Of a DNA stretch of 64,000 nt, positions 43,821-52,771 are shown piece after piece. Source of the DNA: Microbacterium caowuchunii (GTDB lineage Bacteria > Actinomycetota > Actinomycetes > Actinomycetales > Microbacteriaceae); the NCBI RefSeq assembly GCF_008727755.1, contig NZ_CP044231.1, positions 1,860,001 through 1,924,000 on the forward strand. Direction: 5' to 3'. Position 1 is the stretch's first letter. The number at the start of each line of letters is the position of its first letter. Below the pieces are notes generated by a model. That model searched no databases, was not told the DNA's origin, and worked only from the letters and a program-made list of their open reading frames with translations. The position numbers were made by a program, and so were the translations under genes.

Positions 43821-43850
43821 CCGGATGGCGCCGGATGGCGCCGGATGCCG
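43821..43850. repeat. Three 10-bp tandem repeats between two genes
   Basis: CCGGATGGCG occurs three times in a row (third copy CCGGATGCCG), in the short gap between the PEP-mutase-family gene and the end of the UbiB-family gene. Period is 10 bp, one helical turn; possibly slippage. Confidence 0.9.
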
Positions 43851-43851
43851 T

Positions 43852-45549
43852 CTACCTCCGCCTGGCGGCGACGCCCGCGAACAGGGCGTGCAGCAGGGGC
43901 AGCGCGGAGACCCCCATCAGCACCGTGCCGAGGACCGGGTCGTCCGGGCGGGCGACCACCCCGGCGACGAGCAGCCCGGCGAAGAGGACGGCGGACACGA
44001 TCCGGCGCCCCAGCCGCTCCAGCCTGCCGATCCTCTGGTCCAGCTTCGGCGTCTCCACGGTCAGCCGTCCGCCCTCCAGCCGGGTCGTGAGCTCGTCCAG
44101 GCGGCGGGGCAGGCGCGCCGCGATGCCGGCGACCGACGCAGCCTCCCGCGCGACCGTCTGCACGAGGTCGCCGCGCTCCTCCTGCAGCAGCCGCGCGGCG
44201 TAGGGCTCGACGGCATCCCAGATGTTGAACGCCGGGTCGAGCGAACTGCACATTCCGGAGGTGAGCGACATGGCCCGGATGATCAGCAGGAAGTTCTCCG
44301 GGAGTTGGAACGGGAGCGAGCGGATGGTGTCACCGAACTCCGTCGCGAAGGACTGGAACTCCCTCGGGTCCACCTCCTGCAGCTCCGCGAAGCCCATCCC
44401 GCCGAATCGCGCGAAGAGCTGGACCATCGCCCGCTCCAGCTCGGTGGTGTCCGCGGACGGGAGGAGGACGCCCACGTCGCGGATGCCCTCGACGAGTCCC
44501 TTCCCGTCGCGCGAGGCGGCGGCGATGAGCAGGCGCCGCAGTCCACGGCGCAGGCCGTCCGGCACCGTGCCCATCATCCCGAAGTCGATGAAGGTCAGGC
44601 GCCAGGGCGGTCCGTCGTCCGCCGGATCGGCATCCGCAGGCCGTGGCGTGACGAAGATGTTCCCCGGATGCGGATCGGCGTGGAAGTACCCGTTCACGAA
44701 GAGCTGGTCGAACATCACCGCCGCGAACCGGTCGGCGACCGCGGAGGGGTCGATGCCTGCGGCGCGGAGCGCATCCACGTCGTTGATCTTGATCGCCGTG
44801 ACGTCCTGCAGGGTCAGCACGCGCGTCGTGGTGCGCTCCCAGACGACGATGGGGACTGCGACCCGCGCGTCGTCGGCGAAGTCCCCGGCGAAACGCTCGG
44901 CGTTCACCGCCTCGTGGATGTAGTCGATCTCCTCGAGACTCGTGGTGGCGAACTCCTCCACGAGGGCCGGCACGTCCACCCGGTCCGCGACGATCCGGAC
45001 CCGGCTCAGCCACTGCGCCACCCGGCGCAACGCACGCAGGTCCACCTCGATCACCTGCTCGATGCCGGGACGCTGGATCTTCACGACCGCATCCGCGAGC
45101 CCGAGCTCATCCGCATCAACAGAGGCGAGGGTGGCGCGATGGGCCTGTCCGAACGATGCGGCCGCCAGCGGGACCTCGTCGACGGAGGCGAACGCGCGCT
45201 CGAGCGACATGTCCAGCTCCGACTCGGCGAGCTGCCGGATCGCCGGGAACGCGACCGGTGGCACCTCGTCCTGCAGCCCCTCGAGTTCGGAGGTGATCTC
45301 GGGCGGCAGCACGTCCAGCCGCGACGACATGAACTGCCCCACCTTGATCATGAGCCCGCCGAGATCCACCGCCAGCGCGTGGAAGCGCCGGGCGATCCTG
45401 CGCATCCGCTGCGCGCGGGTCCGTTCGGCGATGACCCCCAGGCCGAGTCGCGGCAGGAACAGCTCGTACCACCAGGACTGGATGAGATATCGCGCGGCGA
45501 ACCGCATGATGCGGCGGTAGCGCGGACGCATCCCGGAACCGTCGGCCAC
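43852..45549 (-). CDS. ABC1/UbiB-family atypical kinase-like protein
   Basis: 565 residues. LMIKVGQFMSSR (KxGQ motif), AAASFGQAHRA (Ala-rich nucleotide loop), VVKIQRPGIEQVIEVDL, FHADPHPGNIFV and FIDFGMMG mark the UbiB/AarF/COQ8 family; two hydrophobic segments close the C-terminus, so it sits at the membrane. Members influence isoprenoid quinone or lipid metabolism. GTG start with AAGGAGG upstream. 37 bp downstream of the PadR gene, same operon. Confidence 0.95.
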   Translation of the reverse strand: MADGSGMRPRYRRIMRFAARYLIQSWWYELFLPRLGLGVIAERTRAQRMRRIARRFHALAVDLGGLMIKVGQFMSSRLDVLPPEITSELEGLQDEVPPVAFPAIRQLAESELDMSLERAFASVDEVPLAAASFGQAHRATLASVDADELGLADAVVKIQRPGIEQVIEVDLRALRRVAQWLSRVRIVADRVDVPALVEEFATTSLEEIDYIHEAVNAERFAGDFADDARVAVPIVVWERTTTRVLTLQDVTAIKINDVDALRAAGIDPSAVADRFAAVMFDQLFVNGYFHADPHPGNIFVTPRPADADPADDGPPWRLTFIDFGMMGTVPDGLRRGLRRLLIAAASRDGKGLVEGIRDVGVLLPSADTTELERAMVQLFARFGGMGFAELQEVDPREFQSFATEFGDTIRSLPFQLPENFLLIIRAMSLTSGMCSSLDPAFNIWDAVEPYAARLLQEERGDLVQTVAREAASVAGIAARLPRRLDELTTRLEGGRLTVETPKLDQRIGRLERLGRRIVSAVLFAGLLVAGVVARPDDPVLGTVLMGVSALPLLHALFAGVAARRR

Positions 45550-45586
45550 CGAGCCTCCTTGACGCCGGCGTGCCGACGGTACGCAG

Positions 45587-46165
45587 TCAGTCCTGAGCGA
45601 GGATGGAGTAGAGCTTACGTCGCGCGTCGTCGAGGACGGCGACCGCTTCCCTCACCTGATCTGGGTTGCCGGTGCGCGCCACCTGTGCGACCGCTTGCGC
45701 CAGGTCGACGCCCGCCTTCGGCAGGGCACCGTGCTTGCCGCTGTCCCGCCCGCTCGAGGACGTCTCCCACGGAGCCGAGCGGCCCGTCTCCTCCGCCGCG
45801 ACCAGACGACCCTCGTCGGTGAGGGAGTACGTCTTGCGTCCGCCGGACTCCTCGGCGCGGATCAGACCCTCGTCGGAGAGGAGCTGGAGCGTCGGGTACA
45901 CCGACCCGGGGCTCGGCTTCCACGAACCACCGCTGCGCTCGCCGATCTCGTTGATGATCTGGTAGCCGTGCATCGGCCGCTCGGAAAGCAGTGCCAGCAC
46001 CGCGGCACGGACGTCGCCGCGTTGCATGCGGGTCGCCCCGCCGACCTTCTGCTCGAACGTGGAACGCAGCTGGTCCATCGCGTCCCAGATACTCGACATC
46101 GACCAGTTGTCCCCGGCGCCCCGACCGCGTGCGCCGAATGCGTCGCCCATGAATGAACCGCTCAT
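45587..46165 (-). CDS. PadR-family transcriptional regulator
   Basis: 192 residues. The winged helix RGDVRAAVLALLSERPMHGYQIINEIGERSGGSWKPSPGSVYPTLQLLSDEGLI and SGGRKTYSLTDEG is a standard PadR domain; a Gly-rich N-terminal extension and a helical C-terminal dimerisation region flank it. ATG at 46165 with AGAGGAGG upstream. An AT-rich operator-like repeat lies 36-56 bp before the start, suggesting autoregulation together with the UbiB-family gene. Confidence 0.93.
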   Translation of the reverse strand: MSGSFMGDAFGARGRGAGDNWSMSSIWDAMDQLRSTFEQKVGGATRMQRGDVRAAVLALLSERPMHGYQIINEIGERSGGSWKPSPGSVYPTLQLLSDEGLIRAEESGGRKTYSLTDEGRLVAAEETGRSAPWETSSSGRDSGKHGALPKAGVDLAQAVAQVARTGNPDQVREAVAVLDDARRKLYSILAQD

Positions 46166-46200
46166 GATGACCTCCTCTGCGCCGGGCATCGGAAGCTCGG

Positions 46201-46220
46201 CGATATATAACGATATATCG
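46201..46220. promoter_or_regulatory. Candidate PadR operator
   Basis: The sequence CGATATATAACGATATATCG contains two CGATATAT units and the perfect palindrome CGATATATCG (46211-46220). Such AT-rich dyads upstream of PadR genes are typical binding sites and also resemble a -10 region. It stands out in a roughly 70% GC setting. Confidence 0.65.
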
Positions 46221-46274
46221 CTCAGTGCTGCCGGGCGCGGGTCCGGAGGGAACTCCCAGGGTCGGGAAACCCGG

Positions 46275-47165
46275 TCATCCGACCTCACGGAGCGCGAACG
46301 GCAGCTCGGCGGCGAGTTCCCGGGCGAGGAAGCCGAGACCGAGGCGTTCGGTGAGTCGCTCCCCGGCCCGAGCATGGGCCCACGATCCCCAGACCGCCGC
46401 GCGCGACAAGGCGGTGCCGCGGGCGACGAAGCCCGCGATCGCGCCGGCGAGGACGTCGCCGCTGCCGGATGTGGCCAGCCCCGGACCACCACCGCCGACC
46501 AGCCAGCTCTCTCCGTCCGGCCCCGACACGACGTCGTAGCAGGTCACGACCGCACGGTATCTGCGGGCGGCCTCGCCGACGGCTGCCGCGAGGTCCGTCA
46601 GGGCATCGGGATCCGACCCCTCGTCGAGCAGGATCGCCAGCTCCTCCCGGTTGGGGGTGAGCAGCAGCCGGTCCGGCAGCAGGGTGCGGTCGAGGCCGGG
46701 CAGCACGCCGAGCGCATACGCGTCGAGGACGAGAGCGCGGGGACCCGCGTCGGCCACCGCCTCGAGGGTGTCGCGGGTCTCCTCGGCGTCGTCGAACCCG
46801 GGGCCGACCAGGACGGCGTCGGCACGCGCGATCGTCTCCCGCGCCGGATCCTCGAACGGGTCGCTCGCCTGCTCCGGCAACGCGTTGATCGCCGCCTCCG
46901 GCAGCACCGCGCCCAGATGGGCGTCGATGGACCGGGGGACGAAGACCCCGAGACGCCCGGCTCCCACCCTCAGGGCCGCCTCACCGGCGAGGATCACGCC
47001 ACCCGGGGTGCGCCGGGAACCGCCGATCACGACGACGTCGCCGCGCGACTTCTTGTCCTCTCCCGGGTCGGGCAGGCCCCAGCCGCGGAGCAGGTCGGGG
47101 GTGACGGCCGTCGCGCGACCGGCCTCCTCGGTCCGAGCGGGGTCGGGTTCAGTCGGTTCCGGCAT
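46275..47165 (-). CDS. nnrD: ADP/ATP-dependent NAD(P)H-hydrate dehydratase
   Basis: 296 residues. Repairs hydrated NAD(P)H. YjeF C-terminal (ribokinase-like) domain: GDVVVIGGSRRTPGGVILAGEAALRVGAGRLGVF, LLLTPNREELAIL and the phosphate-binding loop ATSGSGDVLAGAIAGF. No N-terminal epimerase domain is fused. ATG at 47165 with GGGAGAAGGAG upstream; it overlaps the end of the phosphatase gene by 17 bp, implying coupling. Confidence 0.93.
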   Translation of the reverse strand: MPEPTEPDPARTEEAGRATAVTPDLLRGWGLPDPGEDKKSRGDVVVIGGSRRTPGGVILAGEAALRVGAGRLGVFVPRSIDAHLGAVLPEAAINALPEQASDPFEDPARETIARADAVLVGPGFDDAEETRDTLEAVADAGPRALVLDAYALGVLPGLDRTLLPDRLLLTPNREELAILLDEGSDPDALTDLAAAVGEAARRYRAVVTCYDVVSGPDGESWLVGGGGPGLATSGSGDVLAGAIAGFVARGTALSRAAVWGSWAHARAGERLTERLGLGFLARELAAELPFALREVG

Positions 47166-47892
47166 CGTGGTCTCCTTCTCCCTGCACATCCGGCGTGCCC
47201 TGGTGCACGGTGACGTCGGCACCCTGCTCGCGGAGGTGGCCCACATCGGCGAAGGCGGACACCTCCCAGCCGGCACCGGCACGGTCGAGCTTGGTCACCG
47301 AGGCGTTCAACACGGGATTGGCCGCCGCGAACTCCAGGAGCTGTTCTTCGGGCATGTTCAGCAGCAGAGTCGCGATGAGCGTGACGACCGCGTCGTGCGC
47401 GACGATGAGCGCCGACGGGCCCTCCTGCCCGAGGACCGCCGGAAGGACCGAGCGCAGCCTCAGCGCCACGTCCGCCCAGGACTCGCCTCCGGGGGGCCGG
47501 TGGTAGAACTTGCCGAGGTGCCGGCGGCGTTCCGCCTCCTCCGGATGCAGCCGCGCGACGCCCCGCGCGGTCAGCAGGTCGAGGATCCCGAGTTCGCGGT
47601 CACGGAGCCGCTCGTCGATCCCGACGGGACCGGGGCGCGCGCCCATCGCGATCTCCAGCGTCTGCCGGGCACGGAGATAGGGCGAGACCCAGAACGCCCC
47701 GATGTCCTCCCGCTCCTCCTCCAGCCAGCGCCCGAGCGCCCGAGCCTGCTGCTCCCCCGTCGCCGACAGCGGCACGTCCGCATCGCGTATCTCCACGGGC
47801 ACGCGATCGAGTCCCTCACGCTCCGCGCGGGTCGCCGCGACGTTCCCCACGCTTTCGCCGTGGCGGACCAGCCAGAGTGTCGTCACCACCAT
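47149..47892 (-). CDS. Histidine phosphatase superfamily protein
   Basis: 247 residues. LWLVRHGESVGNVAATRAERE gives the catalytic RHG motif; LSATGEQQARALGRWL, SPYLRARQTLE, DERLRDRELGILDLLT and LIVAHDAVV (second His) complete the family pattern. Acts on a phosphorylated small molecule; substrate unknown. ATG at 47892 (MVVTTLWLVRHG). Divergent from dinB. Confidence 0.92.
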   Translation of the reverse strand: MVVTTLWLVRHGESVGNVAATRAEREGLDRVPVEIRDADVPLSATGEQQARALGRWLEEEREDIGAFWVSPYLRARQTLEIAMGARPGPVGIDERLRDRELGILDLLTARGVARLHPEEAERRRHLGKFYHRPPGGESWADVALRLRSVLPAVLGQEGPSALIVAHDAVVTLIATLLLNMPEEQLLEFAAANPVLNASVTKLDRAGAGWEVSAFADVGHLREQGADVTVHQGTPDVQGEGDHDAGTD

Positions 47893-48011
47893 GCCCTCAC
47901 GATAAGGACGCACTGCGGTCCGGAACCGGGGGTTGCGCGAACCCCGATGGCGAGGGAGAGGCGGCGCCCGGCCCCTCGCGCGCACCGATCCGACGGGGCA
48001 CACTGGTGCGC

Positions 48012-49091
48012 ATGACCGAGAGCGCAGCGTCCTGGGTGCTGCACGTCGACCTCGATCAGTTCATCGCCGCCGTCGAGGTCCTGCGACGCCCCGAGCTCGC
48101 GGGGAAGCCGCTCATCGTCGGCGGGCACGGCGACCCCGGTGAGCGCGCCGTCGTCGCCACCGCGTCGTACGAGGCGCGTGCCTTCGGCGTCGGGTCCGGG
48201 ATGCCGCTGCGGATCGCCACGCGCAAGGCGCCGGACGCCGTCATCCTCCCCGTCGACGCCCCGGTCTACACCGCCGCGTCCGAAGAGGTGATGGCGACCC
48301 TCCGCGAACAGCCCGGGGCCGTGGTGCAGGTGCTCGGCTGGGACGAGGCCTTCCTGGGCGTGCGCACCGAAGACCCGGAGGCTTACGCCCAGCGGGTACG
48401 CAGCGCCGTCCTCGAACGGACCGCGCTGCACTGCAGCATCGGCATCGGCGACACCCTCGTCCGCGCGAAGAACGCCACCGATCTGGGTAAGCCGCGCGGC
48501 GTCTTCCGGCTCACCGCGGAGAACTGGCTCGAGGTCATGGGCGAGCGCCCGACCCGCGACCTCTGGGGAATCGGCAGCAGGATCTCCCAACGGCTCGCCG
48601 CCCTCGGCATCCGGAGCGTCGCCGACCTGGCGGACGCGGATGCACCGGAGCTCGCGGCGGCGTTCGGTCCGAAGATGGGGCCGTGGTACCGGCAGCTGGG
48701 CCGCGGGGAGGGGTCGGCGGTCGTCGACGACACACCGTGGGTCGCCCGTGGGCACGGACGCGAGACGACCTTCCCGCAGGATCTGACCGATCCCGCCCTG
48801 CTCCGGCAGGCTGCCGGGGAGCTGATCGAACGCGTGCTGGCCGATGTGGCGGAGGAGCAGCGGCCGGTCGTCGGGGTGGGACTCAAGGTGCGGTACGCCC
48901 CGTTCATGACACGGACGTTCACCCACCGGGTCCCGGCGACCACCGATCCCGCCATCGTCGCCGCCGAGCTGATGACGCTCCTGGAGCGGATCGAGCCCGG
49001 TCGTCCGGTCCGCCTGCTCGGCGTGCGCGCCGAGCTCCGGATGCCGGAGGATGCGCGCGAGGGACACACCCCCACCCGGGGCGGATGGTGA
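48012..49091 (+). CDS. dinB: DNA polymerase IV-like Y-family polymerase
   Basis: 359 residues. Y-family motifs: VLHVDLDQFIAAVEVLRRPELAGKPLIVGG (first catalytic Asp), ATASYEARAFGVGSGMPL, HCSIGIGDTLVRAKNATDLGKPRGVF, and HhH region DLWGIGSRISQRLAALGIRSVADL. The catalytic loop is VLGWDEAFLGV rather than the usual SIDEAYLD; the Asp-Glu pair is kept. No C-terminal QLSLF-type clamp-binding motif is visible. ATG at 48012; longer readings enter the divergent gene. Probably translesion synthesis, though a nonstandard DinB subclass. Confidence 0.92.
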   Translation: MTESAASWVLHVDLDQFIAAVEVLRRPELAGKPLIVGGHGDPGERAVVATASYEARAFGVGSGMPLRIATRKAPDAVILPVDAPVYTAASEEVMATLREQPGAVVQVLGWDEAFLGVRTEDPEAYAQRVRSAVLERTALHCSIGIGDTLVRAKNATDLGKPRGVFRLTAENWLEVMGERPTRDLWGIGSRISQRLAALGIRSVADLADADAPELAAAFGPKMGPWYRQLGRGEGSAVVDDTPWVARGHGRETTFPQDLTDPALLRQAAGELIERVLADVAEEQRPVVGVGLKVRYAPFMTRTFTHRVPATTDPAIVAAELMTLLERIEPGRPVRLLGVRAELRMPEDAREGHTPTRGGW

Positions 49092-49098
49092 CCGCACG

Positions 49099-50178
49099 CT
49101 AGGCGAGCCCGGCCACCGGCACGCCGAGCCACTCTCCGAGGTCCAGGATCTCGGCGCGCAGCATGGCGCTCTCCTCGGGTTCGAACGGCAGGAACTCGTG
49201 CACCGCGGTGACCTGCAGCACCTCCTGCTTGCGGTCGAGTTCCGCGTCGAGCATCCCGACGAACCGGTCCCCCATCAGGATCGGGTGCGCGAAGAAGCCG
49301 TACCGGCGCTGCGGTTGGGGCTTGAACTGTTCAAGCACGTAGTCGAACCCGAACAGCTCGCTCAGGCGCGGACGGTCGTAGAGCGCGCTGTCGTACGGGT
49401 TGAGCAGGGCGACCCGGCCCGCGCTCTCCTCCTCGAGGGCGGCGAGCGCCTCGGGGTCGACCCGGAATCTCCAGCGGCTGCCCTCCACGGTCGCGGCCTC
49501 CCCCGCGTCTCCCACCGGGGACCACGGCGAGCGCTGCTTCGCGATCCCGGCTGCCTGCAGGCGTCGCTCCGCCAGGAGCCGAGCCGCTTCCTCCGCGGGG
49601 TATTCCGGGAGGTCCTGCGGATAGACGCGTTCCGCGAGGTCCCACCTCCGATGCCGGCCGTCCCGTCCGACCACCGCCACCTCGCCCCGCCGCGCCAGGC
49701 ACTCCAGCATGTGCGGGACCTGGTTCGGCCCGTACCAGCCGTCGGAGGCCCGCGACGCCTGCGCCGTGTCCGGGATCTCGGCCGCGAGCAACGGGCCCTC
49801 GGCCCGCAGCCGGTCCAGCACGTCCCGGCGGAACCGGGCATTGGCCTCGAGCCACTGCTTCGGCCTCTCGTGCCGGGGATACTGCCGCATCTCCGGGAGG
49901 AGGAGCGGGAGGAGACTCATCGGGCGGAACGCCCCTTCGTGCTCGAACAGCATGCGGTCGTCCTCGACCGCCTTGGCGAGCTGCCCCCGCTCGTAGGGCC
50001 ATCCGATACGGGTCCACAGCATGGTGTGCTCGCAGGACGCGATCGTCGCGGTGGGGTCGATCTTGATGTAGCCGATCTGCTCCGCGACCTCCACCACGTC
50101 CCCGGGTCGCTCGGCGTCCAGCAGCTGTGCCCGCACGACGATCCGACGGGCCTGGTCCTGGGTGAGCCGGTGCGGCAT
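49099..50178 (-). CDS. YcaQ-like winged-helix protein (HTH_42), putative DNA glycosylase family
   Basis: 359 residues. TQDQARRIVVRAQLLDAERPGDVVEVAEQIGYIKIDPTATIASCEHTMLWTRIG, then ALYDRPRLSELFGFDYVLEQFKPQPQRRYGFFAHPILMGDRFVGMLDAELDRK, which are hallmarks of the YcaQ/AlkX interstrand-crosslink glycosylase family. The catalytic QxQ/QxD signature of proven enzymes cannot be confirmed by eye. ATG at 50178, 4 bp after the stop of the upstream GyrI-like gene, so a two-gene operon. Confidence 0.85.
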   Translation of the reverse strand: MPHRLTQDQARRIVVRAQLLDAERPGDVVEVAEQIGYIKIDPTATIASCEHTMLWTRIGWPYERGQLAKAVEDDRMLFEHEGAFRPMSLLPLLLPEMRQYPRHERPKQWLEANARFRRDVLDRLRAEGPLLAAEIPDTAQASRASDGWYGPNQVPHMLECLARRGEVAVVGRDGRHRRWDLAERVYPQDLPEYPAEEAARLLAERRLQAAGIAKQRSPWSPVGDAGEAATVEGSRWRFRVDPEALAALEEESAGRVALLNPYDSALYDRPRLSELFGFDYVLEQFKPQPQRRYGFFAHPILMGDRFVGMLDAELDRKQEVLQVTAVHEFLPFEPEESAMLRAEILDLGEWLGVPVAGLA

Positions 50179-50182
50179 CGGC

Positions 50183-50812
50183 TCAGTCCGCTCCGCCGGC
50201 AGAGGCACCCGTCACGGGCTGACGCAGGATGGTCTTGAGCTTCGCGGGCTCGGTGCGGCGCGGATCGTTCAGGTAGATCTCGTGGTGGCGACCCGTCATC
50301 GTCATGCCCCGCCCGGGGATGACCTCCTCGTGCATCCGCCGCAGCACGGGACCCTCGTCGTCGTACGAGCCCACGTGCAGGGTCTGGACGCAGGTCCCCT
50401 CGTCCAGGGTCTGCAGTCGCAGGATGCCGCGGGCGGGCGCGTCGTCGTCGTCCAGGTCGTCGCGCACGCGGGTCACGTGCTCCGGCATGATCCACTCCGG
50501 CACGAGCATGAGCGCCGTCCAGTCCCATCGCGTCTTGTCCCGGGCGCTGGTGAACGACGCCATGTCGGCGGACGACCAGAGCGCCTCGAGCGGCATCACC
50601 ACGTAATCGCGCTCCAGCTCGCGCTTGCTGAGGAACTTCAGCCGGTACGCCATCGCGAACAGGGTGGCCACGGCATCCCGGTACGCCGGGGACGTGTTGG
50701 GATCGCCGGAGCCGTCGATCATGAGGTAGTGCAGCGGGGGGATGTCGAGGAAGCGGAAGACCCCCGCTGCGGCGCGGTAGGAGTCGAGCTCCTTCTTCAG
50801 GTCGGTCTTCAT
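50183..50812 (-). CDS. GyrI-like small-molecule-binding domain protein
   Basis: 209 residues. YRAAAGVFRFLDIPPLHYLMIDGSGDPNTSPAYRDAVATLFAMAYRLKFLSKRELERDYVVMPLEALW and LQTLDEGTCVQTLHVGSYDDEGPVLRRMHEEV fit the GyrI-like/SOUL-fold family (UCP031644 type). No HTH, so it is not a regulator by itself. ATG at 50812 with AGGAGG upstream. Followed immediately by the YcaQ-like gene; a joint role in coping with DNA-damaging or toxic small molecules is possible. Confidence 0.88.
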   Translation of the reverse strand: MKTDLKKELDSYRAAAGVFRFLDIPPLHYLMIDGSGDPNTSPAYRDAVATLFAMAYRLKFLSKRELERDYVVMPLEALWSSADMASFTSARDKTRWDWTALMLVPEWIMPEHVTRVRDDLDDDDAPARGILRLQTLDEGTCVQTLHVGSYDDEGPVLRRMHEEVIPGRGMTMTGRHHEIYLNDPRRTEPAKLKTILRQPVTGASAGGAD

Positions 50813-50993
50813 CGCGCCTCCTGGGTCACCCGGCGCCGGCGCCGCGGGCGAGGCCAGAGTACGCCGTTCCGTCATCGCCCGTCACGTCCGGACGAGTCCG
50901 GCCCGATCGGCCGGCAACCTCTCGCGCACCGCCCGGTGTCGCTGGTACCGTCGGGCCACCCGCACCGCCCCACGAGCGCAGGAGGAAACGCGA

Positions 50994-52595
50994 ATGAGCC
51001 ACGCCGCGGCGACCCCCGCCACATCCCCGAACCCCCCTCCACGCGAGCAGTGGACCGGTCAGGTCGGGTTCATCCTGTCGGCCATCGGATCTGCGGTGGG
51101 GCTCGGCAACATCTGGCGCTTCCCCGGTGTGGCCTATGAGAACGGCGGCGGTGCCTTCCTGATCCCCTATCTGGTCGCCCTCCTCACCGCCGGCATCCCG
51201 ATCCTCTTCCTGGACTACGCCATCGGCCACCGGTTCCGCGGCGCGGCTCCCACCGCGCTGCGCCGTCTCGGCGGCCCGCGGGCACGCTGGCTGGAGTCGC
51301 TGGGCTGGTTCCAGGTCACGATCGCCTTCGTCATCGGGCTCTACTACACGGCCGTGATCGCCTGGGCGCTGAGCTACTTCGTCTTCTCCTTCGACCTGCG
51401 CTGGGGCGATGACCCGGCCGCCTTCTTCACCGGCGACTACCTCCATGTCGGGGACCCCGGCTTCAGCCTCGAATTCGTGCCTGCCGTCCTCTTCCCCCTC
51501 GCCCTCGTGTGGATCGTGACGATCGTCGTGCTGGGGGCGGGTGTCGCGAAGGGCCTGCAGCGCGTCAACGTCGTCTTCCTGCCCCTGCTGGTCGTGGCCT
51601 TCCTCGTCCTCGTCGTGCGCGCGCTGTTCCTCGAGGGCGCTCCGGTGGGTCTGGACGCGCTGTTCACCCCGAACTGGGCGGCTCTGGGCGATCCGAACGT
51701 GTGGATCGCCGCGTACAGCCAGATCTTCTTCTCGCTGTCCATCGCCTTCGGCATCATGATCACCTACGCCTCCTACCGGCGTCGCAGGGCGAACCTCACC
51801 GGTCCGGGACTCGTCGTGGCCTTCGCGAACTCGTCCTTCGAGATCCTCGCCGGCATCGGCGTCTTCGCCACGCTCGGCTTCTTCGCCGTCCAGCAGGGCG
51901 TCGGGATCGATGACCTGGAGGGTCTCACCGGGGTGGGCCTGAGCTTCATCACCTTCCCGGCGATCGTGTCCCAGATGCCGGGTGGCCCGCTCTTCGGGTG
52001 CCTGTTCTTCGGCTCGCTCACGATGGCCGGGTTCACGTCGCTCGTGTCGGTCCTGCAGGTGGTCTCCGCGGCGGTGCAGGAGAAGTTCGGCCTGTCCCGG
52101 CGCGCGGCCGCCCTCGGCGTCGGCGGGGTGTCGGCGATCCTGTCGATCCTGCTGTTCTCCACCACGACGGGGCTCCTCGCCCTCGACGTCACCGATCAGT
52201 GGGCCAACAACATCGGCATCGTCGCCTCGGCCGTGCTGATGACGATCCTCATCATCTGGGTGCTCCGGCGCGGCCCCGAGCTGCGCTATCACCTGAACGC
52301 CGTCTCGACCTTCCAGGTCGGGCGGATCTGGATCTTCCTGGTGGGCGTGCTCGGCCCGATCGTCCTGGCCTACATGCTGATCCAGCGCATCATCACGCTG
52401 ATCCTGGAGGGCTACGGCGGGATGCCGGAGTGGTACCTGCTCCTCTTCGGATGGGGGACGATCGCGTTCGCGGTCGTCGCGGCGATCGTGCTCTCCGTCA
52501 TGGCCTGGCGCCGGTCCCCCGACGACTTCGCAGCCTGGCCACCGTTCCCGCCCGCACGCGATACCGCCGAAGCGGCGAAGGAGGGGTCCCGATGA
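50994..52595 (+). CDS. metP: Sodium-dependent amino-acid transporter, NSS family (MetP-like)
   Basis: 533 residues, about 12 transmembrane helices. GFILSAIGSAVGLGNIWRFPGVAYENGGGAFLIPYLVALLTAGIPILFLDYAIGHRF is the NSS N-terminal signature with the sodium/substrate site in TM1. Together with the small MetS subunit it resembles the methionine/alanine importer MetPS of Corynebacterium. ATG with AGGAGGAAA upstream. metS overlaps its stop by 4 bp. Confidence 0.92.
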   Translation: MSHAAATPATSPNPPPREQWTGQVGFILSAIGSAVGLGNIWRFPGVAYENGGGAFLIPYLVALLTAGIPILFLDYAIGHRFRGAAPTALRRLGGPRARWLESLGWFQVTIAFVIGLYYTAVIAWALSYFVFSFDLRWGDDPAAFFTGDYLHVGDPGFSLEFVPAVLFPLALVWIVTIVVLGAGVAKGLQRVNVVFLPLLVVAFLVLVVRALFLEGAPVGLDALFTPNWAALGDPNVWIAAYSQIFFSLSIAFGIMITYASYRRRRANLTGPGLVVAFANSSFEILAGIGVFATLGFFAVQQGVGIDDLEGLTGVGLSFITFPAIVSQMPGGPLFGCLFFGSLTMAGFTSLVSVLQVVSAAVQEKFGLSRRAAALGVGGVSAILSILLFSTTTGLLALDVTDQWANNIGIVASAVLMTILIIWVLRRGPELRYHLNAVSTFQVGRIWIFLVGVLGPIVLAYMLIQRIITLILEGYGGMPEWYLLLFGWGTIAFAVVAAIVLSVMAWRRSPDDFAAWPPFPPARDTAEAAKEGSR

Positions 52596-52759
52596 GCGCG
52601 CTCGCCGTCGTCTTCCTGGTCCTGGCTGTGGTCATCCTCTGGGGCGGCCTGATCGCGAGCGTCCTGTACCTGCGTGCACGGCCGGAGCGCAGCTCGTTCC
52701 CTCCCGGCGGCGAGGACGACGAGCGCGAGGACACGCCGATCATCGCCCGGGACACCTGA
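52592..52759 (+). CDS. metS: Methionine/alanine importer small subunit
   Basis: 55 residues. One transmembrane helix (AVVFLVLAVVILWGGLIASVLYL, about 5-27) then a charged acidic tail (RPERSSFPPGGEDDEREDTP). In Corynebacterium MetS is needed for transport by MetP. ATGA overlap with metP makes co-translation likely. Confidence 0.9.
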   Translation: MSALAVVFLVLAVVILWGGLIASVLYLRARPERSSFPPGGEDDEREDTPIIARDT

Positions 52760-52771
52760 GACCTCGCACAG

